Source: Anaeramoeba flamelloides (lineage: Eukaryota > Metamonada > Anaeramoebidae). From it: a stretch of 64,000 bases of DNA. Positions 47,673 to 58,330 of this stretch are shown piece after piece. Within the stretch, counting starts at the first letter, position 1; each line of letters begins with the position of its first letter. The position numbers and the translations under genes are program-made. The notes below the pieces were generated by a model. The model worked only from the letters and a program-made list of their open reading frames with translations. It was not told where the DNA came from and did no database searches. The stretch is taken from NCBI GenBank assembly GCA_027625915.1, contig JANTQA010000030.1, positions 1,426,001 through 1,490,000 on the forward strand, given 5' to 3'.

Positions 47673-48978
47673 TTAATTTTGAACTTTGTAAAAGCCTTCG
47701 CGGCTAACTGCGAGATATTTGTCTGATCCGCCAATAACTTGAACTTCTTTTTCTTGGGAAGTTCTTTTTGTGAAAGCGGCATCTTTGTATGTGATCGTAC
47801 AAACTGCGTTTAATTTGATCACTTCTTCAGCTTTGGAAACTAATTCTAACACACGACCAAAGGGTTTTCTTTCAAAGGTTCCATCAAGCGCAGCAATGAG
47901 AACAACCTTGCCTTTATTGGCCATATGTTCTGAGAATTCCACGATGTCTTCAAAGAATTGCCCCTCGTCGATCCCAATTACATCACAGTCTTTTACTTTG
48001 TCCTCAACTTCAAAAAGTTTACCCGTGCATGGAACAGCGTCCATCATCACTCTATCGTGGGTGCTGCATTTGTCAACGGAGTATCGCACATCCCGAGCGA
48101 ATTTGATTACGGTGCATTTCTTGTTGGCAATGGAGTATTTTCGTGATCTTCTGATTAATTCAGAGCTTTTGCCACCAAACATAGGCCCCAATATTAATTG
48201 AATTTGGCCGTCGTATGTATAACCATTTTCATTTTCATCTTCATTATCATTTTCATTTTCTTTGGTATGACATTTTGATCCAAAGTACTCTTCTCGACAG
48301 ACACTTATATATTTTTCCGTACCACCAAGCAATTTCACTTGCTTTTCCTTTGTTATTCTTTTACTAAAAGAGCCTTCTTTGTAGCAAACCATACAAACTG
48401 ACCCTAATTTTACCAAATTTTCACACCTTGGGATTAAGGTTGTTATACACTCAAATGGTTTCCTTTCAAAGGTGCCGTCAAGTGCCGCAATGACAACAAC
48501 CTTGCCTTCGTTTGCAAGACGATCGGCAAAATCGGCTATTTCGGGAAAAAATTGTCCATCATCAATACCAATTACTTGAAATTCTTTGACTTGTTCAGCA
48601 ACCCTATTTAATGTATCGGTTGCTAAGGCTTTATAAAGGTATCTTTTTTTTTTTTAGAAAGGTTTATATGTGATTGTTATTTATAAAAAAAAAAAGAGAA
48701 AATAGTAAAAAAATGATTTTGAGCTAATTTGTTGCCAGGAAAACAAAAGGAAATTTGAAAAAGGAAAAAGGTAAAGGTAATTTGTTAAAAAGAAAATTAA
48801 TTATTTACCCACTATGTGTTTTAAATGATTTCTTTTCAGTTTCTGAATCTTCTGAATATTTCAAGATCATACATTTTTTTGATGCATAAGAAAATCTATT
48901 GATTCTTCTGATTAATTCAGATGTCTTTCCACTGAAAATTGGCCCAAGGATTAATTCGATGTGTCCTTCAAAATTCAT
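47673..48978 (-). CDS. Tandem fusion of two type II thymidine kinase domains
   Basis: Thymidine kinase phosphorylates thymidine for the dTMP salvage pathway. Exon 1 is 48809-48978 (ATG at 48978), the intron 48643-48808 (GTAAAT...AG) and exon 2 47673-48642; the spliced protein has 379 residues. Domain 1 (1-185) has P-loop GPIFSGKT, lasso-loop [15 protein letters not shown] restored across the splice, [20 protein letters not shown] and Cys pairs VC140-MV-C143 and SVC172. Domain 2 (204-379) has [31 protein letters not shown] and [11 protein letters not shown]. Domain 1 carries Asp85 where the catalytic Glu is expected. Domain 2 keeps that Glu (283) but has lost three of the four zinc-binding Cys (Thr341, Ser370, Gly373). 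Domain 1 has lost only the fourth (Glu175). An acidic Asn/Glu linker joins the halves. TK1-type enzymes are normally about 190-240 residues and act as tetramers. Confidence 0.92.
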
Positions 48979-49975
48979 GATTGTTAATGTTAAATAAGAA
49001 AGTAATTGTTGGTAAAAGAAAAAGTTTTTAAAAATTTAGATTGAGAATTTAATGAAAAATATTTTGTGCAAAAACTATTTAAATTTTGTGCACAATTCCA
49101 ATTATTCAAATTAAGAGGAAAAACCATGAGTTTGTTGATATTTTCTTTTATTTTTCTTCTCAAATTACAAGATATAACGTCAACTTTTAACGGATTTTTT
49201 TGCAACAAATATTTTTACTATTTTTTTTCCACTAACTTGAAAAGTCTGACATTAAATTAAATGTAAGAATCCGTGAATCAAACGATTTCGAAAAAGAAAA
49301 CCATTAAATTTGTTTTAAATTTTAAAAATTTCGAAAAATTAAAAATATTTGCTGACTTCACATGTGCGAAAATTGAAAAATGCAATATTCCAAATTTTGG
49401 TGTTGAGAGTTATCTTCAATACTGTTACCCCAGTAGAATTTTTACAAAACAGATCTATAATTTTTCAAAGTTATTACTCCTTTTGTTTCATAAATATTTC
49501 TATTTTAAGTTTTTTCGTTCTTTTTTCGATCAAAGTTTGAAAATTTTTTTATGTTAATTTTAAATGGCTTTGTGAAACACATTATTAAGATTGATTTTTC
49601 AGATTTGGGTGTATTTTTGTCAATAATTTGCTGTGGAGTATACATAAGCCTTAGTTAGTAAGCCAAAAACACCTTCCAAAAAATATTGCCGAATTCATTT
49701 TTCCTTCTTTTTATTTTCAAGAAAATCCCTTTTGAATAAGTTTTATTTTACTTAGCTTTCCACAAAATTCATTAAGCATAGCTTGAAGCGAGGATAGAAA
49801 TTACAATTTTTAGCAAAGGACCAACAAAAGCATTGAGTTAACTACGATTACTTGGAATCTCAGTCAATTTTTTTGGAACATCTACTTTTGGAAGAAATAC
49901 TATTATTTTCATTGCACGTTGCCTTTAACTGGTGCTTATCTTTCGTTTTTTTTTTTTTAGAAAAAAAAAAATTTC
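48979..49975. other. Gap upstream of the thymidine kinase
   Basis: Contains overlapping short frames on both strands (49066-49260, 49273-49557) without recognised domains; these look like chance frames. The kinase promoter must lie in the first part. No repeats recognised. Confidence 0.35.
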
Positions 49976-50119
49976 CGATCAGGTTTGTGAATTAGAATAG
50001 GGAGTCTGCTTTATTTTGCCAAAATAAAGCATATAATTCGACATCGACACTTGACTAAAATTTTCGATCATGTTTGTGAACTCGGTAACTAAACATGCTT
50101 TATTTTGCCGAAATAAAGC
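49976..50119. repeat. Tandem pair of a 55-bp unit ending in a perfect hairpin
   Basis: Two units begin 'cgatcaggtttgtgaa' (49976) and 'cgatcatgtttgtgaa' (50065), exactly 89 bases apart. Each ends with a 23-base stem-loop: GCTTTATTTTGCCAAAATAAAGC at 50008-50030, and the same with one changed loop-side base at 50097-50119. The stem is 10 bp in the first copy. The function is unknown; it may be an RNA 3'-end signal or part of a mobile element. Confidence 0.6.
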
Positions 50120-50168
50120 CAAAATATTCTAATCAATCCCTTTTTCAAAAATTAAGTGAATGTACCTA

Positions 50169-50366
50169 CAGTCAGTTTCACTATTAAGGCACAAACTTTC
50201 AACGAAATTTAAAGCACAAAAAAATTTCAAATTAAGGCACAAAATTTGGAATTTTTAATTTTTACAAATTATTTTACTAGAATCCAAAATTTTGTGCCTT
50301 AATTTGATATTTTTTTTGTGCCTTAATTTTCATTGAAAGTTTGTGCCTTAAAAGTGAAACTGACTG
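50169..50366. mobile_element. 197-bp foldback MITE, copy 5 (TA target)
   Basis: TA at 50167-50168 and 50367-50368. The ends are CAGTCAGTTTCACTATTAAG and the complement, with the usual three GGCACAAA-type words per arm. Confidence 0.9.
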
Positions 50367-50518
50367 TAACTACAATATACGGTACTTACAAAAATAACAC
50401 CCCATTAACCCATGGGTATTTAAAAATATCCAAAGCACCAGGAAACAAAATTAAAATGGGTATAATCAGGAAAAATTTGTTACAATCTTAAATTTTTGTG
50501 TCCCCCTTTTTTTTATTA

Positions 50519-50715
50519 CAGTCAGTTTCACTTTTAAGGCACAAACTTTCTACGAAATTTAAGGCACAATAAAAATCTCAAATTAAAGCACAAAATTCAA
50601 ATTCTAGTGAAAAATAAATTGTAAAAAAAAAATTCCAAATTTTGTGCCTTAATTTAAGATTTTTTTGTGCCTTAAATTTCATTGAAAGTTTGTGCCTTAA
50701 AAGTAAAACTGACTG
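50519..50715. mobile_element. 197-bp foldback MITE, copy 6 (TA target)
   Basis: TA at 50517-50518 and 50716-50717. The right flank is a (TA)n run, so the insertion used a microsatellite TA. It lies only 150 bases from copy 5, in the same orientation as far as a palindrome allows. Confidence 0.9.
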
Positions 50716-50717
50716 TA

Positions 50718-50964
50718 TATATATATATATATATCTTGAATTATTAAATAAATAATTGAAAATGCCCAATCTAACAATTAATGTAAATTAAAAATTGAAA
50801 ACAATCATTATTTAAAGATTTGTATTAAATTAAAACAAACATCAAAAAATACCTGCTCGAAAAATACCTCACAACCAAAACAGCAATAACTCTTGCTATC
50901 ATTATACCACCACTATTTAAATAGATTTACTTTAATTGTTATTTTAAACATTTTTAATTATTTT

Positions 50965-51007
<43 letters not shown>

Positions 51008-51890
51008 AGCACCCCGGATTTGCCTAAATTTCATCAAGTTTTTTAAATTAGATTTAAAATGATATTGAAATACTAATATATTAATTTTCTTATTTGTCTT
51101 TAATCCAGATTTGAACAATAATAAAAAGTCAAAATAGTTCAAAGATAAAGTAGTTAAGTTATTGATTTTTTTTTTGAAATTGAAAAAAAAAATAATAATT
51201 ATTCATTTTTACATTTTTTTTAAAGATTTTTATTTTTATTTTATTTTTTTAAATACCGAAATTTTATTACATTAATAGTAATTCAAAACTCAACACATTG
51301 ATTTATTAATAATAACCACCAAAAAATTTTTGCTAATTTTATGATAAAAAAAATAAATAAAAAAATAAATTACTTTGAAATTTAATTTTTTTTTTTTTTA
51401 GATAAAATTTCAATAAATATCCAATTAAGAGAAAAATGAAATTTATTTCTTTTGTCCAAAATTAAAAATTTTAATATAATTAATATTCTAAAACTTTTAT
51501 TTAAGCAATAGAAATTACTTGAAAATCAAAAAAAAACAATTGTAAAATAATTTCAATTTATTAAATTGGAATAAAACAAATATAAATTACTTTTTAATCG
51601 ATAAAATATTTATACCTAAATTTAAAATAAAATAAAAAATAACTCTTAAATATTATTCCAATTTAATAAAATAATCTCCGAAACCAAATTTTTTTATTGT
51701 ATTTTGTTATTAGTAAAAATTTGAATAATATATTTGCAATATTTGAATTTTTCCTTAATAAATTAATCCATATCTTGTTAAATAAGTTCTGATATATGGT
51801 CTCTAATTCAACAATATTGTTTATTTTATGTCTAGATTTTAAAAAGTCAAAAATTAAAAAATTGTAAAAAAATAAAAAAAAAATCAATTA
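50718..51890. other. Gap with TA microsatellites
   Basis: AT-rich spacer with (TA)n at 50715-50734 and 50974-51002. Minus-strand frames near 50954-51142 and 51663-51887 are low-complexity and not convincing. Confidence 0.35.
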
Positions 51891-51922
51891 CAGTCAGTTT
51901 CACTTTTTAGGCACAAACTTTA
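51891..51922. mobile_element. End fragment of the 197-bp MITE
   Basis: Starts CAGTCAGTTTCACTTTTTAG after a TA and runs through 'gcacaaactt' before similarity stops. Only one end is present, so the copy is truncated. Confidence 0.75.
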
Positions 51923-52170
51923 ATTTATGTTTCAAAATACAAAGAGTGTTTTTTTTATTATAGAAGAACTATACATTAACCAAACCATCAAAGAAACCAG
52001 ATAATAAACCCTAATTAAAAATGGTATGGGGTTCTAAAGTTCTATTATTTAAAAAGTAATTCAAAAAATGAAGGATCAAGTTGGAAAATTTATCTTAAAA
52101 AAATAGAGTAAAAACTTGTAAACATGTATTCGAAAAAAACAAAAAAAATTCAAAAAACAAATGTGAAAAA

Positions 52171-52402
52171 CTACAAAAAATTTTGAACAAATTGCATTTC
52201 TCCTTTAAATTTTTCATTAAATATCAAGGAGTTTCGTATCATATTTGATTTGAACTTCAGTATACTATTGGTAAGTAGATTGGATTTTGTCTTGGAACGA
52301 GAAGAATATAATCCATGTATTATTTTTTTAAAAGAATGATTACAACTGTTGTTCACATATTGTTTTGAACAGGAGTGAAATTGTTTTTTTTCTAATATGA
52401 TC
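52171..52402 (-). CDS. Unknown short exon-like frame with Cys and His
   Basis: The minus frame reads LEKKQFHSCSKQYVNNSCNH, then SFKKIIHGLYSSRSKTKSN and ends QFVQNFL. A 'ctgaag' just upstream could be a splice acceptor. The Cys/His cluster hints at a zinc site, but the spacing fits no family that I recognise. It may be a chance frame. Confidence 0.2.
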
Positions 52403-52576
52403 CTTCAGATTTTCATTGAACTGTCTCAAAAAAATAACGGATATAAAAAAAAACCACCAAAAAGATATTTTATTTTGATTATTCGGAAAATTGTTGTTTA
52501 ATTTCTAATTCTATTTGAATCAAATTTTGTTCTTCAAAATTTTATCTTATAGTACAATAGGGAGGCTTAATACTAT

Positions 52577-52800
52577 TAATTGAAAAAAAAAAAGATCAAA
52601 ATTTTCATTCAAATTTATAAAATAAGCACATTCCAAGAATTATAATAAATCGTCAAAGTTCTCAATGAGACGGAAATCAATAATTTAAGCTTATTTTTAG
52701 AATTAAAATTTTGAAATGTTACTATGATTTACAAATCTTTTTTTGGAAAGTTGAATGAAAATTTTGTTCCATTTATTTTGAAATAAATAGTAAAATTTTG
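52577..52800. repeat. Interior fragment of TIR family C
   Basis: Matches about 19090-19320 by eye: 'agatcaaaattttcattca', 'tcacattccaa/gaattaaaataaatc' and 'aaatctttttttggaaag' blocks. The ends of the element are missing. Confidence 0.5.
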
Positions 52801-52919
52801 TGAAGAATCATTTCATATTAGGTTTGTGAGGATTTTCCAGTTTTTTTATTGAATAATTTAAACAATATTTGTGAAACTTGAAAGTGAAATATTCCTTTGT
52901 TAATTGGAGAAGAGAGTAT

Positions 52920-53170
52920 TTAAAATCAAATCCTTTTTATTATTAACCACTTTTTATGAACCAAGTAATAAAACTCCCTCAAGTTCATTAATGTGTGGCA
53001 TCTAGAATACACAAGTAAATATTTGATAATCAAAGTAGATCTAATTTATTTTGAAAAACAATCGAGTTTTATCGAGGTTTACTGGAGTTTTGAAAAAGAT
53101 CTTTTTTATTCTTGTTTTATGATTGATTGAATGGTGTTTTGAACAAGTGTAATTTCATTAATGATCATTA
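52920..53170. repeat. Diverged interior fragment of TIR family B
   Basis: Shares 'aaaatcaaatccttttt', 'aagttcattaatgtgtgg', 'tagaatacacaagta' and 'aaagtagatct' words with the family B interior, but with many changes and no TIRs. It is an older copy. Confidence 0.45.
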
Positions 53171-53511
53171 TAATAACAGGGCGAGTTGTTATTTTGAAAA
53201 AAGAATTTTGGTTCTTAAATATCAGGAAATTATCCATCAATTAAAGAACAATTTTCCCTAATATTTACAATTAACAATCTTGTTCAGGATTTTTTCATAT
53301 CCAGTATTTTTTTTACTACTTTAATAGAAATTACACTACAATTTTCCTTTAATTAACAATTAAAAATATTGTCAGGATTTATTTTCAGGTATGGTATTTT
53401 TTTCATCCTTTTTATATTATTCATATGACACATTTGTTTCAGTGTGAGGGTTTCTGATAAATTCTGCCACAATCTCTTTAAAGTATATTTCAGAAATTTT
53501 GTTTTTTAGTT

Positions 53512-53626
53512 TCTGTTACAGCTGTTCCAAGGCTACCGTGAATTTTTATATGAATCAAATTTTGATGCTGATATAGATTTTTAAAAAGTTGGATATGAGG
53601 ATAAGAAAGCTCATATTGAAAAAAAA
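53512..53626 (+). pseudogene. Inverted duplicate of the DENN-like exon end
   Basis: Reads Phe-Gln-Gly-Tyr-Arg-Glu-Phe-Leu-Tyr-Glu-Ser-Asn-Phe-Asp-Ala-Asp-Ile-Asp-Phe, then a stop, then KVGYEDKKAHIEKK. It is the inverted copy of 53811-53925, about 90% alike by eye, separated from it by about 185 bases. The stop and the truncation mark this arm as the duplicate. Confidence 0.55.
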
Positions 53627-53801
53627 TTTTCACAAATTACCTCATTTGAAAGAGTTTCTTGTGATAAGATCAAAAAGATTTTCGGTATTTTAATAGAAAC
53701 TTTTAAGTGGCATCTCAACAGATTTTCCAGGTTTGAAGCAATTTAGGGATCTGAAAATTAATTTTTCTTGTATCAGAAAAAATTCTTGAATATCAGCTCA
53801 T

Positions 53802-54056
53802 TTAGGATTTTTTTTTTTCAATATGAGCTTTATTATTCTCATATCCAACTTTTGAAAAATCTATATCAGCATTAAAATTTGATTCATATAAAAATTCACG
53901 GTAGCCTTGGAAAGACTGTAATAGGAGTTTATATAAGAAAAAATTTGCTATTCTTTTTATTTTATCAATTTTATGAGGAATAATTTCAAATAATGAAGAT
54001 GGTAATTTGTGATTTCTGTTTGTAAGTTTAACACCCTTGGATTTAATTTCTGGTAA
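53802..54056 (-). CDS. Last exon of a DENN-domain-like protein
   Basis: After a 'ttcttatcag' acceptor ending at 54057 the frame reads LPEIKSKGVKLTNRNHK, then LPSSLFEIIPHKID, KIKRIANFFLYKLLLQSFQG, YREFLYESNFNADIDF and an end rich in Lys. The order 'LP..L', then I-R-x-A-x-x-F-F-x-x-L-L and Y-R-x-F-L, is that of the end of a central DENN domain; DENN proteins are Rab exchange factors. Upstream exons were not located between 54.1 and 54.7 kb. The assignment is a pattern match by eye. Confidence 0.4.
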   Translation of the reverse strand, partial: LPEIKSKGVKLTNRNHKLPSSLFEIIPHKIDKIKRIANFFLYKLLLQSFQGYREFLYESNFNADIDFSKVGYENNKAHIEKKKS

Positions 54057-54071
54057 CTGATAAGAATCCAA

Positions 54072-54668
54072 AATAAAAGTTAGATTTAGAAAGGTAAAAA
54101 AAGATAATTACGATTGTAATTCTGGCCAATTCGAATTCAAAATACCAGTCAAAGAAATCATTCTGCAATTATACAACAATTGCCCTAATATTACTAATTA
54201 AGAAGGGGCCCAGTGATTATTTTTGTGTATAGTATTTTTTCAATACTATAACTGGTTTTTGAAAAATAAACAGTCAAAAAGTGTTTTCAATTGAAATTTT
54301 AAAACGACAAAATTGAAAGTTATTTTATTTTGATCTTTTCGTAACTTTTAAAAATTTGAAATTAATTCAAGAAACAAAATTCTTATTACTCAGTAAAAGT
54401 GAAAACAATTTTTGTGTTCCTATTTGAGAAATCTTCGTGAAATTTAATATTTTTATTTCGTACAGCTGTTTTAGAAAAGTGTGTTCCAAATCTTTTGCTA
54501 GGTGTTGACTGAACTGATTAAAACATATGAATTAGACACTTTTAATCCCTACTTACAAAACTTCGATTCCACACTTTTTTAAAACAGCTCTACTCGAGAA
54601 ATTTTTTTAGATCATTATAATCACTTTTTTTACACTTACTAACAATCATTTTTAAACAATATATTTTC
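54072..54668. other. Gap between the DENN-like exon and CK2 beta
   Basis: Shared upstream region of two divergent genes. A copy of the minor repeat 'cctaatattactaatta' is near 54180. A near-palindrome uses 'acagctgttttagaaaagtg' (54464) and 'acacttttttaaaacagctc' (54570). Confidence 0.4.
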
Positions 54669-55481
54669 ATGCAATATTTCCCAATAGAAGATATAGAGCT
54701 TTCCGAAGGATATTCAAGTAGAAAACGGATTTATAAACTTAATAATAAGGATACCTTACAGGACGCTCTTGTTAATAAACGAGAAACTGATTATTATCTG
54801 AAAGAAAATCTCCAATTAGAAGAATATGAATTCAGAGAAATTATGAGGTTATTAAAAGGAAAAATAAAATTTGAAGAATTAAATGAATGTAATTGATCTT
54901 TTTCTTTATTTATATTATTCAAGGATCTTTCCTTTTTCTTTTCTTTTTTATTTTTTCGAAAGATTTGTTCAATTTTTAAAAAATTAATTTCTAAAATAAA
55001 AAACAAAACAAAATCATGCCATGACTTAGTCTACGGAAACGAAAACAATAATTTTGTAATGCAAAAAATGAGAACAAATTTAATGAAAGCAAAAACACTT
55101 CTTTATCAACACTATCATCAAACAGAAGAAGGTATAAAAAAAACAATTGAAGATTCAAAAAGGTGTAAATATGGTAGGTGTCGCTGTAATGGCAAATCTC
55201 CTTTATACCCAACATCAATGACAAGTGTTCCATTTACAGTAATTTTTGAACTTTTTATTCAATTTCTCATTTTTCTAATTTTCTAAAGATTAGAAATTTT
55301 GTTTCTTTACAAAATATTAAACATTTAGGAATCAATAAAATTATTTTGTTATGACTGCAACCAAATTATTGAACCAAAAGGAAAATTAAAATCTTTAGAC
55401 GGTGCAATTTTTGGAAAACATTTTCTACTTGATCTGAAAGAAGCACTTTTGAATTCGTCTTTTATTGATCAACTTGATTAG
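54669..55481 (+). CDS. Casein kinase 2 regulatory (beta) subunit-like protein
   Basis: CK2 beta dimerises through a zinc finger and docks the catalytic alpha subunits. Three exons fit in phase: 54669-54888, 55030-55238 and 55329-55481, with introns of 141 and 90 bp, giving 193 residues (animal CK2 beta about 215). Exon 2 gives QTEEGIKKTIEDSKRCKYGRC, corresponding to the LTNRGIAQMLEKY...FGYC segment, then PLYPTSMTSVP for the human PMLPIGLSDIP. Across the second splice, IKLFCYDC (Cys150, Cys153) matches VKLYCPKC, followed by DGAIFGKHF matching DGAYFGTGF. The first zinc half has Cys119, Cys124 and Cys126, with spacing unlike the usual C-x4-C. The N-terminal third is diverged and the 'SWISWFC' opening is absent, so a short 5' exon might be missing. 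The C-terminal tail is short. Confidence 0.8.
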
Positions 55482-55867
55482 ATATAATGCAAATTAGAAA
55501 AAATTGGCAAGTCATAAGGCATTTTCAAAGAAAATCCCAAAAGATGAAGAATGAAAGACTGACCTTTTGAGAAGGCAACCTTTAAACAGTTAGTATTTCT
55601 CATGGAATTATGTGTTTAATGATCTAATTAATATTTAATTGTTGTTCAAATTTTAAATTTTTTTTATTAACCAACTTTAATTTTTTCCTCTTTGATTATT
55701 TTGAACACTCAAGAGATGTTCTTAAGAGATACAATACAATTGATGGTCTATAATTTTAGATACCATAAGTTTTTTTATTGTAAAACTTTTTTAAATATAT
55801 ATGATATTTTTTGTTATTGCTTGATTTTGAAAAAAGTCTTTTTGTCAATTTGTGAGAAATATTGAAT
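55482..55867. other. Gap downstream of CK2 beta
   Basis: AT-rich 3' flank. No gene or repeat recognised. Confidence 0.35.
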
Positions 55868-56841
55868 TTGGCGAAAAACGGCAACGACGAAATTTTGCAA
55901 ATTGAACTTTTATTTTTAAAATTAAATTTCAATCAATTTATTGTATTTCTTAGTTGATTATTTGAGATATATCTATCGTTTAAATGAAATTCCGATAAAA
56001 ATCCGATAAGTAATTGTTGAGAAAATAAATAAAATAAAAACGTCAAAAGTCGGTTTTTACATGTTTTTTGCCAAATATTTTCTAGTTGGCGAAAACTAAT
56101 TTTTGATAATTCCGATTTTTTTTTAACAAAATTTTGATATTTATAAGACTTTCTTGATTTCAGTATATTTAAATTCTGAATATTTGGGAATTATTGTGAT
56201 CAAAAATTAATTTACAAGCAATATTTTATCAAACTTTCATAAATAATGTAAAAATATTGATTAATAAATTGATAATTTTGATTTTTAACATATATTTAAG
56301 ACTAGTAAATTTAGTCAATTTGAAATTTTTTTAATCAAAATAATAATTTATATTTTAGAAAACTCAAAATCTTCTAATATTTGTCAAAATATTTTGATAA
56401 ATATGAATAGATTAGTCATAAATATATGTTAAAAATCAAAATTATCAAATAAATTATCAATATTTTTACATTATTATGTGAAATTTTGACAAAATAATGC
56501 TTGAAAATTGATTTTTGATCAAAATATCACTCAAATTATAATAATAATATCCAAAATATTGAAAATTACTCACGATATTTTGTTAAAAAAAAATCGGAAT
56601 TATCAAAAATTAGTTTTCGCCAACTAGAAAATCTTTGGCAAAAAACATGTAAAAACCGACTTTTGACGTTTTTATTTTATTTATTTTCTCAACAATTACT
56701 TATCGGATTTTTATCGGAATTTCATTTAAACGATAGATATATCTCAAATAACCAACAAAGCAATACAATAAATTGATTGAAATTTAACTTTAAAAATAAA
56801 AGTTCAATTTGCCAAATTTCCCCATTGCCACATTTCGCCAA
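55868..56841. mobile_element. ~970-bp element with long (~250-bp) inverted arms
   Basis: The left end starts TTGGCGAAA and the right end finishes with TTTCGCCAA. The arms, 55868-56130 and about 56575-56841, are reverse complements with few differences. They share 'cgtcaaaagtcggtttttac', 'aattccgataaaaatccgat' and 'ctagttggcgaaaactaa'. The ~440-base centre is itself partly palindromic. No frame survives. It is probably a non-autonomous foldback DNA transposon; only one copy is seen. Confidence 0.75.
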
Positions 56842-58149
56842 TTTATAACATATCCCAATTTGTAAAGTGTATAATAACCCAATTTAAAACAATTTTTAGT
56901 TTTATTAATGGAAAGACCCCATTTTACCAATTTAAATTACCACAGTTGTTAAGGAATTCGATCATCAAAATCATCTCTAAAATTAAATTAATGATCATTT
57001 TAGTAAATCGGGGTATCAAATCTATCCTAGTATACTAAATTAATATACCAATTAATCAATTAAAATCAAAAGAATTAAAAAATTGATCAATAAAAAAATT
57101 AAAAAACATAATTTATATCCATTTTATAGTAAATTAAGGGATTATCGTCACCAAAGATTTCTATATAATCAAAGTATGTTGTAATTGGGTGTAAATGGTA
57201 TTAGTGCACCATGGCTCGAGTAGCTCTAAAAAATCTATTATAAATCTTATAGCACAATAAATTATTACATTTTTTACTAATGATCACCATTAAAAAAGTG
57301 CCATTTTGAAAAATTTTTTTTTAATTCCTTTTCCAAATCTAAAAATAAAAACCTAAAATACAGTATTCCGGTATTTAATAATTTAGATTTAGAACTTCCA
57401 AAAGTAACTATTTTTAGAATTTTTGAATTTCAAAGATTAACTCAATAATCATCAACATAAAACTACAAAGACTGATTAGTTTTGTTTACTTTTGATAAGT
57501 CTAATTATAGCATCAATATATTTCCATGATTTGAGAAATAATTTGACGAAAAACTTTATTCGTTAATTATTTAATTTTTAAAAAAAAACGAATTTTTTAG
57601 TAACTAATCTACATTTCACCATAAATTTAAGAAAGATATTTTACAACTTTGGAGTCTGAATATTGATAATTCAACCTTTAAATTTATGGCGAAATGCAGA
57701 TTTTATTCTGAATTTGCTGGGTTTTTTACTAATACATAGATCATTTTTAATTGATGAGATCAACAAATATTACTACTTTGCAATCGATTTTTTAGAGACA
57801 TTTGAACCAGGTAGCACTAATATGATTTACATATAAGTAACAGCATACTTTAATCTTGGGCTTCTTCTTGGTTGACACTAATCCCTTAAGGGAGGAATTT
57901 CTAAATCCTCTTATTAACCGGATGATTTTTTGAAGTTTGAGAGAATTGAGTAAAATATTTAATTTTTAATCTCTTATTTTAAATTGTGGAAAAGTGGAGT
58001 TCAGTTTTTTATAATTTTTATTATGATGTCTAAACCTATGAATTTTAAAAACAAAAACCAAATTCCAAGAAAAACGTCTTTGGGTTTTCTTATTATTTTA
58101 AAACAAAATTTTAGAAATTTTTTTTTTATTTCTTGATTTCAAAAAAAAC
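56842..58149. other. Gap with a LINE 3'-tail scrap
   Basis: No gene seen. At 57885-57925 the minus strand reads 'aataagaggatttagaaatt' and 'cctcccttaa', matching the 3' UTR of the LINE family. Confidence 0.4.
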
Positions 58150-58330
58150 TATTGTTAGGTTTTCTTGAGGTGTACTGTATATTTGGAAATAATCTATTTA
58201 TTGTCGTTAGGTTTTTTTTAATTTTTGAAATGAACAGAAAATTTTAATAAATTTTCGGTTTATTTCAAAAAGTAAAAAAAACCTAGAACACTTAACAAAT
58301 AAATGGAACACTGAAGAAAACGAAGGCACC
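58150..58330. repeat. Foldback repeat of the AACCTA family
   Basis: The halves 'aggttttttttaatttttga' and 'tttcaaaaagtaaaaaaaac' surround the palindromic centre near 58240. Related to 541-981 and 59335-59520. Confidence 0.5.

Noticed and set aside
47770-48201. 143-residue plus-strand frame over the thymidine kinase
   Set aside because: Shadow of the kinase. The minus frame has both P-loops and all family motifs.
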